Assembly: GCF_947500255.1 (NCBI RefSeq)
Contig: NZ_CANMRL010000003.1
Coordinates: 310,001 to 374,000, forward strand
DNA from: an uncultured Psychroserpens sp.
GTDB lineage: Bacteria > Bacteroidota > Bacteroidia > Flavobacteriales > Flavobacteriaceae
Length of the DNA stretch: 64,000 nt
Reading direction: 5' to 3'
Shown here: positions 21,084 through 32,507 of the stretch, piece by piece
Position numbering within the stretch: position 1 is the stretch's first letter
How the letters are laid out: every line of letters starts with the position of its first letter
Notes under the pieces: generated by a model
The model's database searches: none
What the model saw: only the letters and a program-made list of their open reading frames with translations
Told to the model about the DNA's origin: nothing
Program-made: the position numbers and the translations under genes

Positions 21084-21773
21084 ATGAGAAAAGAACAACA
21101 TCACAAAGGTTGGAATGAGATAAAAACAAACGACTCTTGGGCAATTTTTAAAATCATGGGCGAATTCGTAAATGGATACGAAAAGCTAAGTAAAATTGGG
21201 CCATGCGTCTCTATTTTTGGTTCGGCAAGAACAAAGCCTGATCATAAGTATTATAAACTAGCTGAAGAAGTTGCTACTAAAATAGTAGAGCATGGATATG
21301 GTGTGATTACTGGTGGTGGACCAGGTATCATGGAAGCTGGTAACAAAGGAGCTCATATTGCTGGAGGAACATCGGTTGGACTTAATATCGAATTACCGTT
21401 TGAGCAACATGACAACCCTTATATTGATAATGATAAAAGTTTAGATTTTGATTATTTCTTCGTAAGAAAGGTCATGTTTGTGAAATACTCGCAAGGTTTT
21501 GTTGTGATGCCAGGAGGTTTTGGAACACTTGATGAGCTTTTTGAAGCGATTACACTAATTCAAACCAATAAAATAGAAAAATTTCCAATTATCCTTGTTG
21601 GAACAGAATTCTGGGACGGTTTAATGGATTGGGTTAAACAAACTCTACTTGACGCTCACAGTAATATTAGTGCTAAAGATTTAGATTTAATTCACGTTGT
21701 AGATACTGGTGAAGAAGTGATTAATATACTTGATAAATTCTATAAAGAATATGGACTAAGTCCGAATTTCTAA
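21084..21773 (+). CDS. LOG family Rossmann-fold protein (TIGR00730-like)
   Basis: GVITGGGPGIMEAGNKGA..PGGFGTLDELFEAITLIQT. Confidence 0.93.
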   Translation: MRKEQHHKGWNEIKTNDSWAIFKIMGEFVNGYEKLSKIGPCVSIFGSARTKPDHKYYKLAEEVATKIVEHGYGVITGGGPGIMEAGNKGAHIAGGTSVGLNIELPFEQHDNPYIDNDKSLDFDYFFVRKVMFVKYSQGFVVMPGGFGTLDELFEAITLIQTNKIEKFPIILVGTEFWDGLMDWVKQTLLDAHSNISAKDLDLIHVVDTGEEVINILDKFYKEYGLSPNF

Positions 21774-21807
21774 ACAAAAAATAATAACAAATTTCAAGAT
21801 TACCGCT

Positions 21808-23076
21808 ATGATTAAGAAATTATGTCTTACAGTTTTTGCGTGCGCATTAACGTTTCAATCCCTTTCTGCGCAAGAAAACTTTAAACTTATGTTTTATAAC
21901 TTACTTAATTTTCCATTAGAAGATGCAGTTCCTAATCGTCTACAATACCTTGAATTGGTATTGGATGATTATAGACCAGATTTATTTATGGTGTGCGAAT
22001 TAAATAATGTTAATGGAGCTAATACCATTTTGAGTTCACTCCAATTCATAAATCCAGACTATCAAGGAGCTACATTTGAACTTAACACCTCTGACGATAG
22101 TGGAAGTAATCAAAATGATCTACAGCAACTCTTATATTATGATAGTTCTAAATTTATTCTAGAAAGTCAAAACATTGTTACAACCATTTTTAGAGATTTT
22201 AATCACTATAGGCTAAGACTTAACTCTGTAAATCAAAATACTAACCCAGTTATATTAGATGTGATTGTTTGCCATTTAAAAGCCTCACAAGGTAGCACCA
22301 ACCAAAATTTACGTCTGCAAATGGTTAATGATTTAACAACTTATCTTGATACATTTCCTGTGAATAGTAATATTGTCTTAGCTGGAGATTTTAATGTCTA
22401 TACGAGTTCTGAGCCTGCATTTCAAGAGCTTATAGATACAGCTAACAACAATGTTATCAAATTTGAGGATCCAGCAGATCGTATTGGAAGTTGGCATACC
22501 AATTCAAATTTTATCGATGTGATGACCCAGTCTACACGTACTCAAACTGGACTTGGTGGTAGTACTGGAGGTTTTGATGATCGTTTTGATTTTATAATGA
22601 CATCAGCATTTATGAATTCAAATCCCGAATTGACATTTGTTCCAGATAGCTATGATGTGTACGGAAATAATGAAAATTTTCAGTGTTATAATCAAGAAAT
22701 CAATTCATCAGACTGTGCTGGAGCCGACTTTTCCTTTGCCATCAGAGACGCATTATACAATTTTAGCGACCATCTTCCCGTTACATTAGAACTCCAAACC
22801 AATCAATCATTAAGTGTTAATGAAATCTTGGTTGAAGATGCAATCACTATTATTGGCACAAACGTTGTTGATGAAACTCTAAAACTTAAAGTGAAACCTA
22901 GTTTAGAAAACAATATATCGCTTTCGATATATAATAGTTTAGGACAACTTGTAAAAACTGTTAACGCTAAAAATTCGTTAATAACAGTAGATGCTGCCTC
23001 ATTTGCAAATGGTATCTATTATATTACTAACTCTAAATTTCAGTTTGAACCCTTAAAATTTGTAGTTGCGCATTGA
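21808..23076 (+). CDS. endonuclease/exonuclease/phosphatase family protein with T9SS C-terminal sorting domain
   Basis: LAGDFNVYTSSEP.., DHLPVTLEL; C-term LSIYNSLGQLVKTVNAK..FANGIYYI. Confidence 0.88.
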   Translation: MIKKLCLTVFACALTFQSLSAQENFKLMFYNLLNFPLEDAVPNRLQYLELVLDDYRPDLFMVCELNNVNGANTILSSLQFINPDYQGATFELNTSDDSGSNQNDLQQLLYYDSSKFILESQNIVTTIFRDFNHYRLRLNSVNQNTNPVILDVIVCHLKASQGSTNQNLRLQMVNDLTTYLDTFPVNSNIVLAGDFNVYTSSEPAFQELIDTANNNVIKFEDPADRIGSWHTNSNFIDVMTQSTRTQTGLGGSTGGFDDRFDFIMTSAFMNSNPELTFVPDSYDVYGNNENFQCYNQEINSSDCAGADFSFAIRDALYNFSDHLPVTLELQTNQSLSVNEILVEDAITIIGTNVVDETLKLKVKPSLENNISLSIYNSLGQLVKTVNAKNSLITVDAASFANGIYYITNSKFQFEPLKFVVAH

Positions 23077-25910
23077 AACTAAATTATGTCTTACTTATTA
23101 ATCTCTTTTTATGGAGTACATTAGTTTTTGGTCAAAATAGTATTGACCTAAGTGCTTCTGTAGATGTGTATACTAAGACCATAAAAATTAATCAACGTAT
23201 CGTTTATCAAAATGAAAGTAATGATACCTTAACTACAATTTATCTAAGCAACTGGAATAACGCCTACTCTACCAAAAAAACACCTTTAGCCAAACGCTTT
23301 ACTGAAGAGTTTAACGATAAATTCCATTTTGCTAAAAGCGAACAGCGTGGTTTTACTTTGATTACCAAGATGCATGATGATGCGAACAATGAACTTGAGC
23401 ATTCTGCTTTAAAAGAGCATCCAGATATCATAAAAGTAAATCTTAAAAAACCATTGCTCCCTAACGAATCTTATGATATTACGCTAAGCTATAACCTTGT
23501 GCTGCCAGACGATAGTTTTACGGGTTACGGCATCACTCCCGAAAAAGATTTCGACCTCAAATATTGGTATATTACGCCTTCTGTTTATAACGGAAAATGG
23601 CAATACTATAGCAATAAGAACTTAGATGATTTGTACATACCAGAAGCCGATTTAACTTTTCAAATTGAATTTCCTCTCAATTACCAATTGATATCAGAGC
23701 TTAATACTATTGATATCAAACAAACAAAGGAGAATCAAACATTCTATTTACACGGAAAAAATCGTGTGAATACCCATTTGATATTGACTAAGTTTTCAAA
23801 TTTCAAATTTGTACAAACTGATAATTTTACCATTTTTTCCGATCTTTCAAATGAAGGTGTAACCGCTGAAGAAAAAGCTATAATTACTGATAAGATTACG
23901 CGTTTTATTACTGAACACTTAGGAGAATACCCTCACGAACGCTTGTTAATTACTAAGAATGATTACAAGAAAGATCCATTATACGGTTTAAATCAGTTAC
24001 CAAATTTCATAAGACCTTTTCCTGATAATTTTCAATATGAGTTAAAACTTTTAAAGACGGCTTTAAACAATTATTTAGAAAACATCTTATTGATTAATCC
24101 AAGAAAAGACTATTGGTTGAGAGATGGTATTCAAATCTATTTCTTAATGAAATATGTTGAGATCTATTATCCAGACACAAAACTACTGGGTACATTAGCT
24201 AATGTTTGGGGTGTGCGTTCATTTCATGCAGCAGATTTAGGCTATAACGATCAGTTTACTCTATTTTTCATGCAAATGGCGAGGACAAATCGTGATCAGC
24301 CATTAACTATGTCTAAAGATTCTCTATTGAAATTTAATGCCAATATCGCAGGAAAATACAAGGCTGGTATTGGTTTACGATATCTTGACGATTTCATAAA
24401 TGAAGATATTATGGAAAATAGTATCTCTGAATATCTTAAAACGAATCAGTTAAAGATCACTAGCTCTAATCGTTTTGAAAATCTTATAAAATCAAAAACA
24501 TCGAAAGACATTAACTGGTTTTTTAAAGATTATGTTGATTCGAGAACTAAAATTGATTTTAAGATAAAAGATATCGAACAAACCGAAGATTCGGTTACCA
24601 TTACGATTAAGAATAAGCGAAAAAACAACATGCCTATTTCGCTATTTTCTTTAAGTAATGACTCAATCACATCAAAATCGTGGATTGAAAATGTAAGTGG
24701 CTTAAAGACTTTTACTATTCCTAAAGACAGCACAGATAAATTTGTACTTAACTACGATAATACAATACCAGAATTTAACTTAAGAGATAATTATAGATCG
24801 CTAAATGGTTTCTTTTTGAATAACAAACCATTTCAATTTAGGCTCATTAAAGATGTAGAAGACCCAAACTACAATCAAGTGTTTATAATGCCTCAGGTGG
24901 AGTTTAGAAATATTTACGATGGCTTGACCTTAGGTGCTAAGTTTTACAATAAAACTGTTTTAAGAAAAAAGCTGAATTATAAAATATCACCAGTATATGC
25001 TACAAAGTCAAGATCCATAACAGGAAGTAGTAATATTTTTTACACGCATTTTATTGAAAATACAGACCTCTTTAACATCACTTATGGTCTCTTTGCCAAA
25101 TACAATTCATTTGCCGAAGATTCCTTTGTAACTATTCTAACGCCAAGTTTATCATTGTTCTTTAGAGATAAGGACGATTATAGATCTGATAAGTCTAAGT
25201 TTTTAAACCTTCGTTTTCTCAGTATCTCAAGGGAAGTTGGTGAAAATGCAATTATTGATGATTTACTAGAGCCAGATTACAGTGTGTTTAACATTAGGTA
25301 CATTAGCTCAAATCCAGGGTTGGTTAACTTCAACAAATGGTATTATGATGTTCAATTTGCAAAGAAATTTGGAAAAATTTCTTTGAACTACGAATATCGT
25401 AAACTTTCAGAATCTAATAGGCAGTTCAACTTGCGTTTGTTCGCTGGAACCTTTTTATATAATAGAACCGAAGCAGACTCAGACTATTTCAGTTTTGCAC
25501 TAGATAGACCAACAGATTATCTTTTCGATTACAATTATTTAGGACGTTCAGAATCCTCAGGAATTTTTAGTCAGCAAATTATCATTGCTGAAGGTGGTTT
25601 TAAATCGAAATTAGAAACACCATTTGCAAACCAATGGATGACCACAGCTAATGTAAGTACCACCATTTGGAAATATATCGAAGCTTATGGTGATATTGGT
25701 TTAGTCAAAAATAAAGGTCTCAATCCTGCATTTGTTTATGACTCTGGACTTAAATTAGATCTGGTTACCGATTATTTTGAGTTGTATTTTCCAATATATT
25801 CCAATTTAGGTTGGGAAATCGGACAGCCTAATTACGATCAAAAAATAAGGATAAAATTCACCGTAGACCCTCAAGCTTTACTGGGTCTTTTTAGAAGAAA
25901 ATGGTATTAG
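23073..25910 (+). CDS. M1-like metallopeptidase-related protein (aminopeptidase N-like region plus C-terminal beta-rich domain)
   Basis: Signal peptide and M1-like N-domain pattern; classical HExxH not evident, possibly inactive. Confidence 0.65.
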   Translation: MKLNYVLLINLFLWSTLVFGQNSIDLSASVDVYTKTIKINQRIVYQNESNDTLTTIYLSNWNNAYSTKKTPLAKRFTEEFNDKFHFAKSEQRGFTLITKMHDDANNELEHSALKEHPDIIKVNLKKPLLPNESYDITLSYNLVLPDDSFTGYGITPEKDFDLKYWYITPSVYNGKWQYYSNKNLDDLYIPEADLTFQIEFPLNYQLISELNTIDIKQTKENQTFYLHGKNRVNTHLILTKFSNFKFVQTDNFTIFSDLSNEGVTAEEKAIITDKITRFITEHLGEYPHERLLITKNDYKKDPLYGLNQLPNFIRPFPDNFQYELKLLKTALNNYLENILLINPRKDYWLRDGIQIYFLMKYVEIYYPDTKLLGTLANVWGVRSFHAADLGYNDQFTLFFMQMARTNRDQPLTMSKDSLLKFNANIAGKYKAGIGLRYLDDFINEDIMENSISEYLKTNQLKITSSNRFENLIKSKTSKDINWFFKDYVDSRTKIDFKIKDIEQTEDSVTITIKNKRKNNMPISLFSLSNDSITSKSWIENVSGLKTFTIPKDSTDKFVLNYDNTIPEFNLRDNYRSLNGFFLNNKPFQFRLIKDVEDPNYNQVFIMPQVEFRNIYDGLTLGAKFYNKTVLRKKLNYKISPVYATKSRSITGSSNIFYTHFIENTDLFNITYGLFAKYNSFAEDSFVTILTPSLSLFFRDKDDYRSDKSKFLNLRFLSISREVGENAIIDDLLEPDYSVFNIRYISSNPGLVNFNKWYYDVQFAKKFGKISLNYEYRKLSESNRQFNLRLFAGTFLYNRTEADSDYFSFALDRPTDYLFDYNYLGRSESSGIFSQQIIIAEGGFKSKLETPFANQWMTTANVSTTIWKYIEAYGDIGLVKNKGLNPAFVYDSGLKLDLVTDYFELYFPIYSNLGWEIGQPNYDQKIRIKFTVDPQALLGLFRRKWY

Positions 25911-26062
25911 CATATTCTTAATCAAAATGTCTTTTTTTTGACTTTTTTGATAATTTCTCTAAAAAAACCTTCTTTTTTTGATGAATTCTTAATAATATAA
26001 CGATATTCAACGTTGTAACATAACTAAAAAATGGTTAAATTTGCAGCATATAATTCACAGCT

Positions 26063-28474
26063 ATGTCCACAAAAACCAAAGCCACTACCGATATGACCTT
26101 TGAAGACTTTAAAAACGAAGTCTTAAATGATTATAAAATTGCAACTACAAGTAGAGAGTGCAGTTTATTAGGTCGTCGTGAGGTGCTTACAGGTAAGGCA
26201 AAGTTTGGAATTTTTGGTGATGGTAAAGAGGTTCCTCAATTAGCATGGGCTAAAGTATTCAAAAATGGTGACTTCCGTTCTGGATACTATCGTGACCAAA
26301 CTTTGATGATGGCCATAGATAAGCTAAACATTCAACAGTTTTTTGCTGGTTTGTATGCACACACCTCTATTGAAGCCGATCCAATGAGTGCTGGTCGACA
26401 AATGGGTGGTCATTTTGGAACACATAGTCTTGATGACAATGGTGAATGGAAAAACCTTACAGAGCAAAAAAATTCTAGCGCAGACATCTCTCCTACTGCT
26501 GGTCAAATGCCTAGACTTTTAGGTTTAGCACAAGCTTCAAAGATTTATAGACATGTCAACGGCATAGATACCACAAAATTTTCGGTTAAAGGCAATGAAA
26601 TTGCATGGGGAACTATTGGTAATGCTAGTACAAGTGAAGGTTTATTCTTTGAAACGATTAATGCTGCAGGTGTTTTACAGGTACCAATGGTAATTAGTAT
26701 TTGGGATGATGAATATGGCATTTCTGTGCACGCAAAACACCAAACAACCAAAGAAAATATCTCTGAAATCTTAAAAGGATTACAAAGAGACGATGATAAT
26801 AAAGGTTATGAAATTCTTAAGGTTAATGGTTGGGATTATTCTGCATTAATAGACACTTATCAAAAAGCCGAAAAAATAGCACGTGAAGAACATGTACCTG
26901 TAATGATTCATGTGGTAGAATTAACACAACCACAAGGACATTCTACTTCAGGTTCTCATGAACGCTATAAAAGCAAAGAACGTTTGGAGTGGGAAGCTCA
27001 ATACGATTGTATAGTGCAAATGCGTCAATGGATGGTTAATAACAATATTGCTACCGAAGACGAATTAGATACCATAGACAAAGACATAAAGAAAAGTGTA
27101 AGAGATGGTAAAAAGGCGGCATGGAACGCGTATTTACAGCCTATTTTAGAAGAGCAAACTCAAGCAATAAATTTGATAGAAGCTGTTGCTGAGTCTAGTG
27201 CCAATAAAGTATTCATCTCAAAAATCTGCAACGGTCTTAAAGAGGTTAAAGAACCTGGCAGAAAAGACGTTCTGTCTGCCGCTCGTAAAACATTACGCTA
27301 TCTCGTTGGCGAAGATTCAAACGAAAAAGAAGCACTTCAAAATTGGATCAATAATTATATTAATGAGGTACAACCTAAATACAGTTCGCATTTACACAGT
27401 GAATCTGATTCATCTGTTTTAAATGCTTCAGAAGTAGAACCAGCCTATGATAGCGATGCCGAAATGGTGGACGCGCGATTAATTTTGAGAAATAACTTTG
27501 ATGCCATTTTTAATACCTATCCTGAAGCCTTGATATTTGGTGAGGATTCGGGTAATATTGGAGATGTAAATCAAGGACTTGAGGGTTTGCAGGAGAAATA
27601 TGGTGAGTTAAGAGTTGCAGATGCTGGCATTAGAGAAGCAACTATTCTCGGACAAGGGATTGGTATGGCGATGAGAGGCTTGAGACCTATTGCCGAAATT
27701 CAGTATTTAGATTACATCCTATACGCACTTCAGATCATGAGTGATGATCTTGCGACCTTACAATACAGAACAAAAGGAAAGCAAAAGGCACCTTTAATTG
27801 TTAGAACTCGTGGTCATAGATTAGAAGGTATTTGGCATTCTGGCTCACAACTAGGTGGTATTATAAACCTAGTAAGAGGTATTCATGTTCTTGTACCAAG
27901 AAATATGACCAAAGCTGCTGGTTTTTATAATACACTTTTAGAATGTGATGAACCAGCATTGATTATAGAATGTCTAAACGGTTATCGCTTAAAAGAAAAA
28001 ATGCCAAATAATATTGGTGAGTTCAAAACACCAATTGGTGTTGTAGAGACTGTAAAGGAAGGTACAGATATCACTTTAGTATCTTATGGGTCAACGCTTA
28101 GAATTGTTGAACAAACTGCCAAAGAATTACTGGAAGTTGGTATTGATGCAGAAGTAATTGATGTGCAGTCATTACTACCATTTGACATCAACCACGACAT
28201 TGTAAAAAGTGTTGCGAAAACAAATCGTTTAATGGTAATTGATGAAGATGTTCCTGGTGGTGCTTCAGCTTATATATTAAATGAAATTGTAAACACCCAA
28301 AATGCATTTCAGTATTTAGATAGTCAGCCAAAAACCTTAGCAGCGCAACCACATCGTCCTGCTTATGGAACCGATGGTGATTACTTCTCAAAACCTTCTG
28401 CAGAAGATATCTTTGAGGCCGTTTATGAGGTGATGCACGAAGTGAACCCTTCCGATTTTCCAAAATTACGATAG
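26063..28474 (+). CDS. 2-oxoacid dehydrogenase E1 component, alpha-beta fusion
   Basis: GRQMGGHFGTHS..GNASTSEGLFFET and C-terminal beta-subunit-like LVSYGSTLRIVEQTAKELLEVGIDAEVIDVQSLLPFD. Confidence 0.92.
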   Translation: MSTKTKATTDMTFEDFKNEVLNDYKIATTSRECSLLGRREVLTGKAKFGIFGDGKEVPQLAWAKVFKNGDFRSGYYRDQTLMMAIDKLNIQQFFAGLYAHTSIEADPMSAGRQMGGHFGTHSLDDNGEWKNLTEQKNSSADISPTAGQMPRLLGLAQASKIYRHVNGIDTTKFSVKGNEIAWGTIGNASTSEGLFFETINAAGVLQVPMVISIWDDEYGISVHAKHQTTKENISEILKGLQRDDDNKGYEILKVNGWDYSALIDTYQKAEKIAREEHVPVMIHVVELTQPQGHSTSGSHERYKSKERLEWEAQYDCIVQMRQWMVNNNIATEDELDTIDKDIKKSVRDGKKAAWNAYLQPILEEQTQAINLIEAVAESSANKVFISKICNGLKEVKEPGRKDVLSAARKTLRYLVGEDSNEKEALQNWINNYINEVQPKYSSHLHSESDSSVLNASEVEPAYDSDAEMVDARLILRNNFDAIFNTYPEALIFGEDSGNIGDVNQGLEGLQEKYGELRVADAGIREATILGQGIGMAMRGLRPIAEIQYLDYILYALQIMSDDLATLQYRTKGKQKAPLIVRTRGHRLEGIWHSGSQLGGIINLVRGIHVLVPRNMTKAAGFYNTLLECDEPALIIECLNGYRLKEKMPNNIGEFKTPIGVVETVKEGTDITLVSYGSTLRIVEQTAKELLEVGIDAEVIDVQSLLPFDINHDIVKSVAKTNRLMVIDEDVPGGASAYILNEIVNTQNAFQYLDSQPKTLAAQPHRPAYGTDGDYFSKPSAEDIFEAVYEVMHEVNPSDFPKLR

Positions 28475-28546
28475 AATACTTCCATAAACTATGGTGCTCA
28501 TTAAACCTTTTGATGATATAAAGGTCTAAGAAAAAAGCCTATATCT

Positions 28547-29722
28547 ATGAGAATCTTATTTCTAGCACTTATGTGCTTAACTATATTGTCATGCGATAGT
28601 AATGATGATTTAGTGCCAATTACAAATGATGACGTATTAAACTTTTCTGATATTTTGTCTGTAGACTTTGGCAACCTACCACAATATAGTAATCAAGCTA
28701 TTCCTCCTTATATTACTCGAGATAATACAACACCTGGTAGTAGCATTACTGATGAAGGCGCTATTTTGGGTCGTGTCTTATTTTATGACAAACAGTTATC
28801 TTCCAATAATACTATTGCATGTGCAAGCTGTCATAAACAAAACTTAGCATTTGGGGATGATATTCAGGTGAGTAATGGCGTAAATGGTGTCACAGGAAGA
28901 CATTCTATGCGTTTGGTCAATTCGAGGTTTTCAGATGAAAGTCGTTTTTTTTGGGATGAGCGCGCTGAAACTTTAGAAACACAAACAACAATGCCAATCA
29001 AAGACCATGTAGAAATGGGGTTTAGTGGTGAAAATGGCGATTTAAATTTCAATGATCTCATTGATAGATTAGAAGACACAGCCTATTATCCTGCTCTATT
29101 TAATCTAGCTTTTGGTGACTCAACGATTACTGAAGATAAAATTCAAATAGCCTTAGCACAATTTATAAGAAGTATTCAATCATTTGATAGTAAATTTGAC
29201 GAAGGTCGAGCAATGGCTAATACTGATGGAGAACCATTTAATAATTTTACTCAGCAAGAAAATTTAGGTAAGCAGTTGTTTTTACAACCTGCAGTTTTTA
29301 ATAACCAAGGCATGAGAATTGATGGAGGTCTTGGATGTGCAGGCTGTCATCAAGCTCCAGAATTTAGCATTGTCCCAAATTCTCTTAATAACGGAAATAT
29401 AGGAACTATTGACAACTCCGGTTCTGATCTAACTGTGACAAGATCTCCAAGTCTTAGAGATGTCGTTAAAGCTGATGGAACTGCTAACGGACAGTTTATG
29501 CATATTGGAGTGAGTAGTAATTTAATAACGGTTCTAAACCATTACAATACTATTAATTTGGCCGGAAATAATAATCTTGATCCTAGATTAAGACCAAATG
29601 GTTTTGGGCAACAATTAAATTTAACTCAAGAAGAACGTGATGCTGTTATAGCCTTTATTCAAACTTTAGCAGGTGACGACGTTTATACTAACGAAAAATG
29701 GAGTAATCCATTTATTGAATAG
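28547..29722 (+). CDS. di-heme cytochrome-c peroxidase family protein
   Basis: Two CxxCH motifs (CASCHKQNLAFGD and CAGCHQAPEF). Confidence 0.93.
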   Translation: MRILFLALMCLTILSCDSNDDLVPITNDDVLNFSDILSVDFGNLPQYSNQAIPPYITRDNTTPGSSITDEGAILGRVLFYDKQLSSNNTIACASCHKQNLAFGDDIQVSNGVNGVTGRHSMRLVNSRFSDESRFFWDERAETLETQTTMPIKDHVEMGFSGENGDLNFNDLIDRLEDTAYYPALFNLAFGDSTITEDKIQIALAQFIRSIQSFDSKFDEGRAMANTDGEPFNNFTQQENLGKQLFLQPAVFNNQGMRIDGGLGCAGCHQAPEFSIVPNSLNNGNIGTIDNSGSDLTVTRSPSLRDVVKADGTANGQFMHIGVSSNLITVLNHYNTINLAGNNNLDPRLRPNGFGQQLNLTQEERDAVIAFIQTLAGDDVYTNEKWSNPFIE

Positions 29723-29801
29723 GTCATTGACGAAATGAGCCTAATTGATTTTCCAAAACTGCAATAATAATACTATTTTAGTTTTCTAAATTAGTATATC
29801 A

Positions 29802-30971
29802 GTGTTTCCAGATTTTAATCGTTGGAGTTTGCCTTTATTAATTCTTGTCTTGCAAGGATTGCTATTTGCTATTCTATTACTTTCAAAATATAAGCGTAAA
29901 GGAAATATTTCAGATCTATTTCTTGGCCTTATCTTATTATTAACCTGTTACAGTCAAACCTGTTATACTGTTGGTTTTATGGGATGGTATAATGAGTTTA
30001 GAACTACTAAGATCAATTACTTTTTATTAGAGACTACGTTTGCACTTGGTCCTTTAATTTTCTTTTATGTCAAATCGATAACGACGTCAAAATTTAAATT
30101 CAGTAAAAAAGATTGGTGGCACTTCGCTCCTGCTTTTGCATTCATTATATATCGATTATCAATCTATACCTACGATGCTTTACAACCTGGTTTTGACACC
30201 GTACAAAATGGTATTCTTAAATTGAGCCTAGACGAACCTATTGTACTCACGGCTATTGGGTATATTAGTCCGCCTTACATGCTACTCTACCTAGCATTCA
30301 CATTTCAGTTGTTTTATAATTATCGAAAAAAGATCATGCAGTTCTTCTCAAACACGTATAAACTAGAGCTGAATTGGATCTTAAGTTTCCTCGTACTATT
30401 TTCATTGGCTTTCTTATACAGTACGATTCAATCGGTTGTTGGTAGATATATCGATTTGGGATATGATGATCGCTGGTGGCTCAATCTATTTGTAGCAATC
30501 ATCACGTTGTACGTTGGAATAAAAGGCTATTTCACAGACACCACTAAACTTAAAAAATTAAGCTTTAGCTTTTCACCTAATCGTGATGCCATTCCGCAAA
30601 ACACAGAAGCAAATGAGCAAAAAACGATTTCTCAAGCAGATGTAGATACTGTAAAAGCCTTAATGGAAATTGATAAAGCCTATCTCAATCCAGAATTAAA
30701 TCTTTCTGATCTGGCCGAACAAGCACATATGTCACGTGCACAATTATCTGAAATCGTAAATTCTGGATTTCATAAAAACTTTAATGATTTTGTAAATGGC
30801 TATCGTGTAGAAGCATTTAAATCGATGCTTAAAGAAAATAAACACGAACAGTTATCATTACTTGGAATAGCACAAGAATGTGGTTTTAATAGTAAGGCGA
30901 CCTTTAATCGTGTATTTAAAAAACTAACCAACTACTCTCCTACCGAATATTTAAAATCCTCACTCAATTAA
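29802..30971 (+). CDS. membrane-bound AraC-type HTH regulator
   Basis: Multiple TM segments then LSDLAEQAHMSRAQLSEIVN..ECGFNSKATFNRVFKKLT. Confidence 0.88.
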   Translation: MFPDFNRWSLPLLILVLQGLLFAILLLSKYKRKGNISDLFLGLILLLTCYSQTCYTVGFMGWYNEFRTTKINYFLLETTFALGPLIFFYVKSITTSKFKFSKKDWWHFAPAFAFIIYRLSIYTYDALQPGFDTVQNGILKLSLDEPIVLTAIGYISPPYMLLYLAFTFQLFYNYRKKIMQFFSNTYKLELNWILSFLVLFSLAFLYSTIQSVVGRYIDLGYDDRWWLNLFVAIITLYVGIKGYFTDTTKLKKLSFSFSPNRDAIPQNTEANEQKTISQADVDTVKALMEIDKAYLNPELNLSDLAEQAHMSRAQLSEIVNSGFHKNFNDFVNGYRVEAFKSMLKENKHEQLSLLGIAQECGFNSKATFNRVFKKLTNYSPTEYLKSSLN

Positions 30972-31070
30972 GACGTCTCAAATCGTATTTAAGACCTGAG
31001 AATACCATATAAGTCGCCCAACGACGCATAATGCTGCACATTTGTATCAACAAACAAAACAAGTTGCATT

Positions 31071-31562
31071 ATGAAAATCATTACTCTATTAACAACACCT
31101 TTTACGCAAAAGCATTGGTTCGCAGATCTACTATTTGCTATCATTCGTTTTATCTGCGGAATCCTTTTAGCGCTCGACTTTGGAGCTTCAAAATTTGGAA
31201 TGCCTTGGACAGACGAATCACAACACTTAGACCTCTTTGAAGTCGCTGCATGGTTCCCTGAAGATGTTGCGAGCTACGGTGGGATTTTTGCTGTAGCACC
31301 AATATTTTTTGCTTGGATGGGTGCTTTTAGTGAAGCTGTTGGAGGCTTACTTTTAGCCTTTGGCTTGCAAACCAGATTGGCCTCATTCCTTATCATGTGT
31401 ACTATGCTCGTAGCCATCTTTATGCAAAAATGGGGACAAAGCACATGGGCAATGCTTCCAGCCATGGGATTCCTTTGGGTTAGTATCTACCACTTGTATT
31501 TGGGCTCAGGACGTTTTGGGCTGGACTATCTCATCAGTAAAACATTAAAACACAAAAATTAA
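31071..31562 (+). CDS. DoxX-like membrane protein
   Basis: TM pattern, SEAVGGLLLAFGLQTRLAS. Confidence 0.8.
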   Translation: MKIITLLTTPFTQKHWFADLLFAIIRFICGILLALDFGASKFGMPWTDESQHLDLFEVAAWFPEDVASYGGIFAVAPIFFAWMGAFSEAVGGLLLAFGLQTRLASFLIMCTMLVAIFMQKWGQSTWAMLPAMGFLWVSIYHLYLGSGRFGLDYLISKTLKHKN

Positions 31563-31581
31563 TATTAAAAAACAACACATC

Positions 31582-32085
31582 ATGACACATTTACACAAAC
31601 ACATCATCACCATTGCCATTACAGTAATCACATTAACAGTTGGCGCACAATCTAAGACTTCAATAACTATGGATGAGTTAAGCGTATTAGATAACACACA
31701 ATGGACAGGCGAGCTCATGTATGTCAACTATAGTGACAGTCGCGAGGTAACCTTAAAGACGACAATGCAGATTCAGATCAAAGGTCATAAGATTTTGATG
31801 AGTACCCAATACGACAATGAGCCTTCAGCTAATTCAAAAAGTACCATCAAACTAAAAAAGAATGGCACTTACTTTGGAAATGAAAAGATTATAAAGAAGC
31901 ATATTTCCGAAGATGGAAAAACAACACTCACAACCTTTTATGAAGGACGTGATGCTAACAAACCTGCTAAAATCTACAAAACTTATGTATATGACAGCAA
32001 TAATTTCTCTGTAACTAAAGAGGTACAATTTAACGACGATTCAGAAAAATTTGTACGTAATCGCTATACATATACTAAACTCTAA
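31582..32085 (+). CDS. hypothetical secreted protein
   Basis: Signal peptide and 167 aa ORF. Confidence 0.65.
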   Translation: MTHLHKHIITIAITVITLTVGAQSKTSITMDELSVLDNTQWTGELMYVNYSDSREVTLKTTMQIQIKGHKILMSTQYDNEPSANSKSTIKLKKNGTYFGNEKIIKKHISEDGKTTLTTFYEGRDANKPAKIYKTYVYDSNNFSVTKEVQFNDDSEKFVRNRYTYTKL

Positions 32086-32089
32086 GATT

Positions 32090-32470
32090 ATGAAATATAT
32101 AACGCTTTTAATTATTGGACTTCTACTGTTTGGTTGTGTTCAAGACACACATCTAAAAACAGTACATTTCAAAGTAGATATGACAGCCATTGATGAGGTC
32201 TATAAAGTGGGCATTAGAGGGCCTTTTACCAAGAACCCTTGGCAAGACACCATTTATTTTACAGATACCGACAACGATGGTATTTATGAAGGAACAATTA
32301 CAAAACAAACAGCCCAAAGTAGTGTGAGTTTCAAATTCGTTAATCGGGATTCTATTTTCGAATTAGAACATCAGAACAACCGACAAATAAACTTTAAATA
32401 TCAACCAGAAACCATACAATACGAGGCCGTTTTTGATAAACCATTAGGAAAACAGTCTCAAATGAATTAG
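32090..32470 (+). CDS. putative lipoprotein
   Basis: MKYITLLIIGLLLFGC lipobox; ORF track start 32051 overlaps the upstream gene. Confidence 0.65.
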   Translation: MKYITLLIIGLLLFGCVQDTHLKTVHFKVDMTAIDEVYKVGIRGPFTKNPWQDTIYFTDTDNDGIYEGTITKQTAQSSVSFKFVNRDSIFELEHQNNRQINFKYQPETIQYEAVFDKPLGKQSQMN

Positions 32471-32507
32471 AAACCAGAACAATTCGTCTTAAAAATCCGT
32501 CACACTA

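Noticed and set aside
26063-28474. Alpha-beta fused E1 dehydrogenase as an unusual fusion
   Set aside because: This fused arrangement is well known in Bacteroidota.
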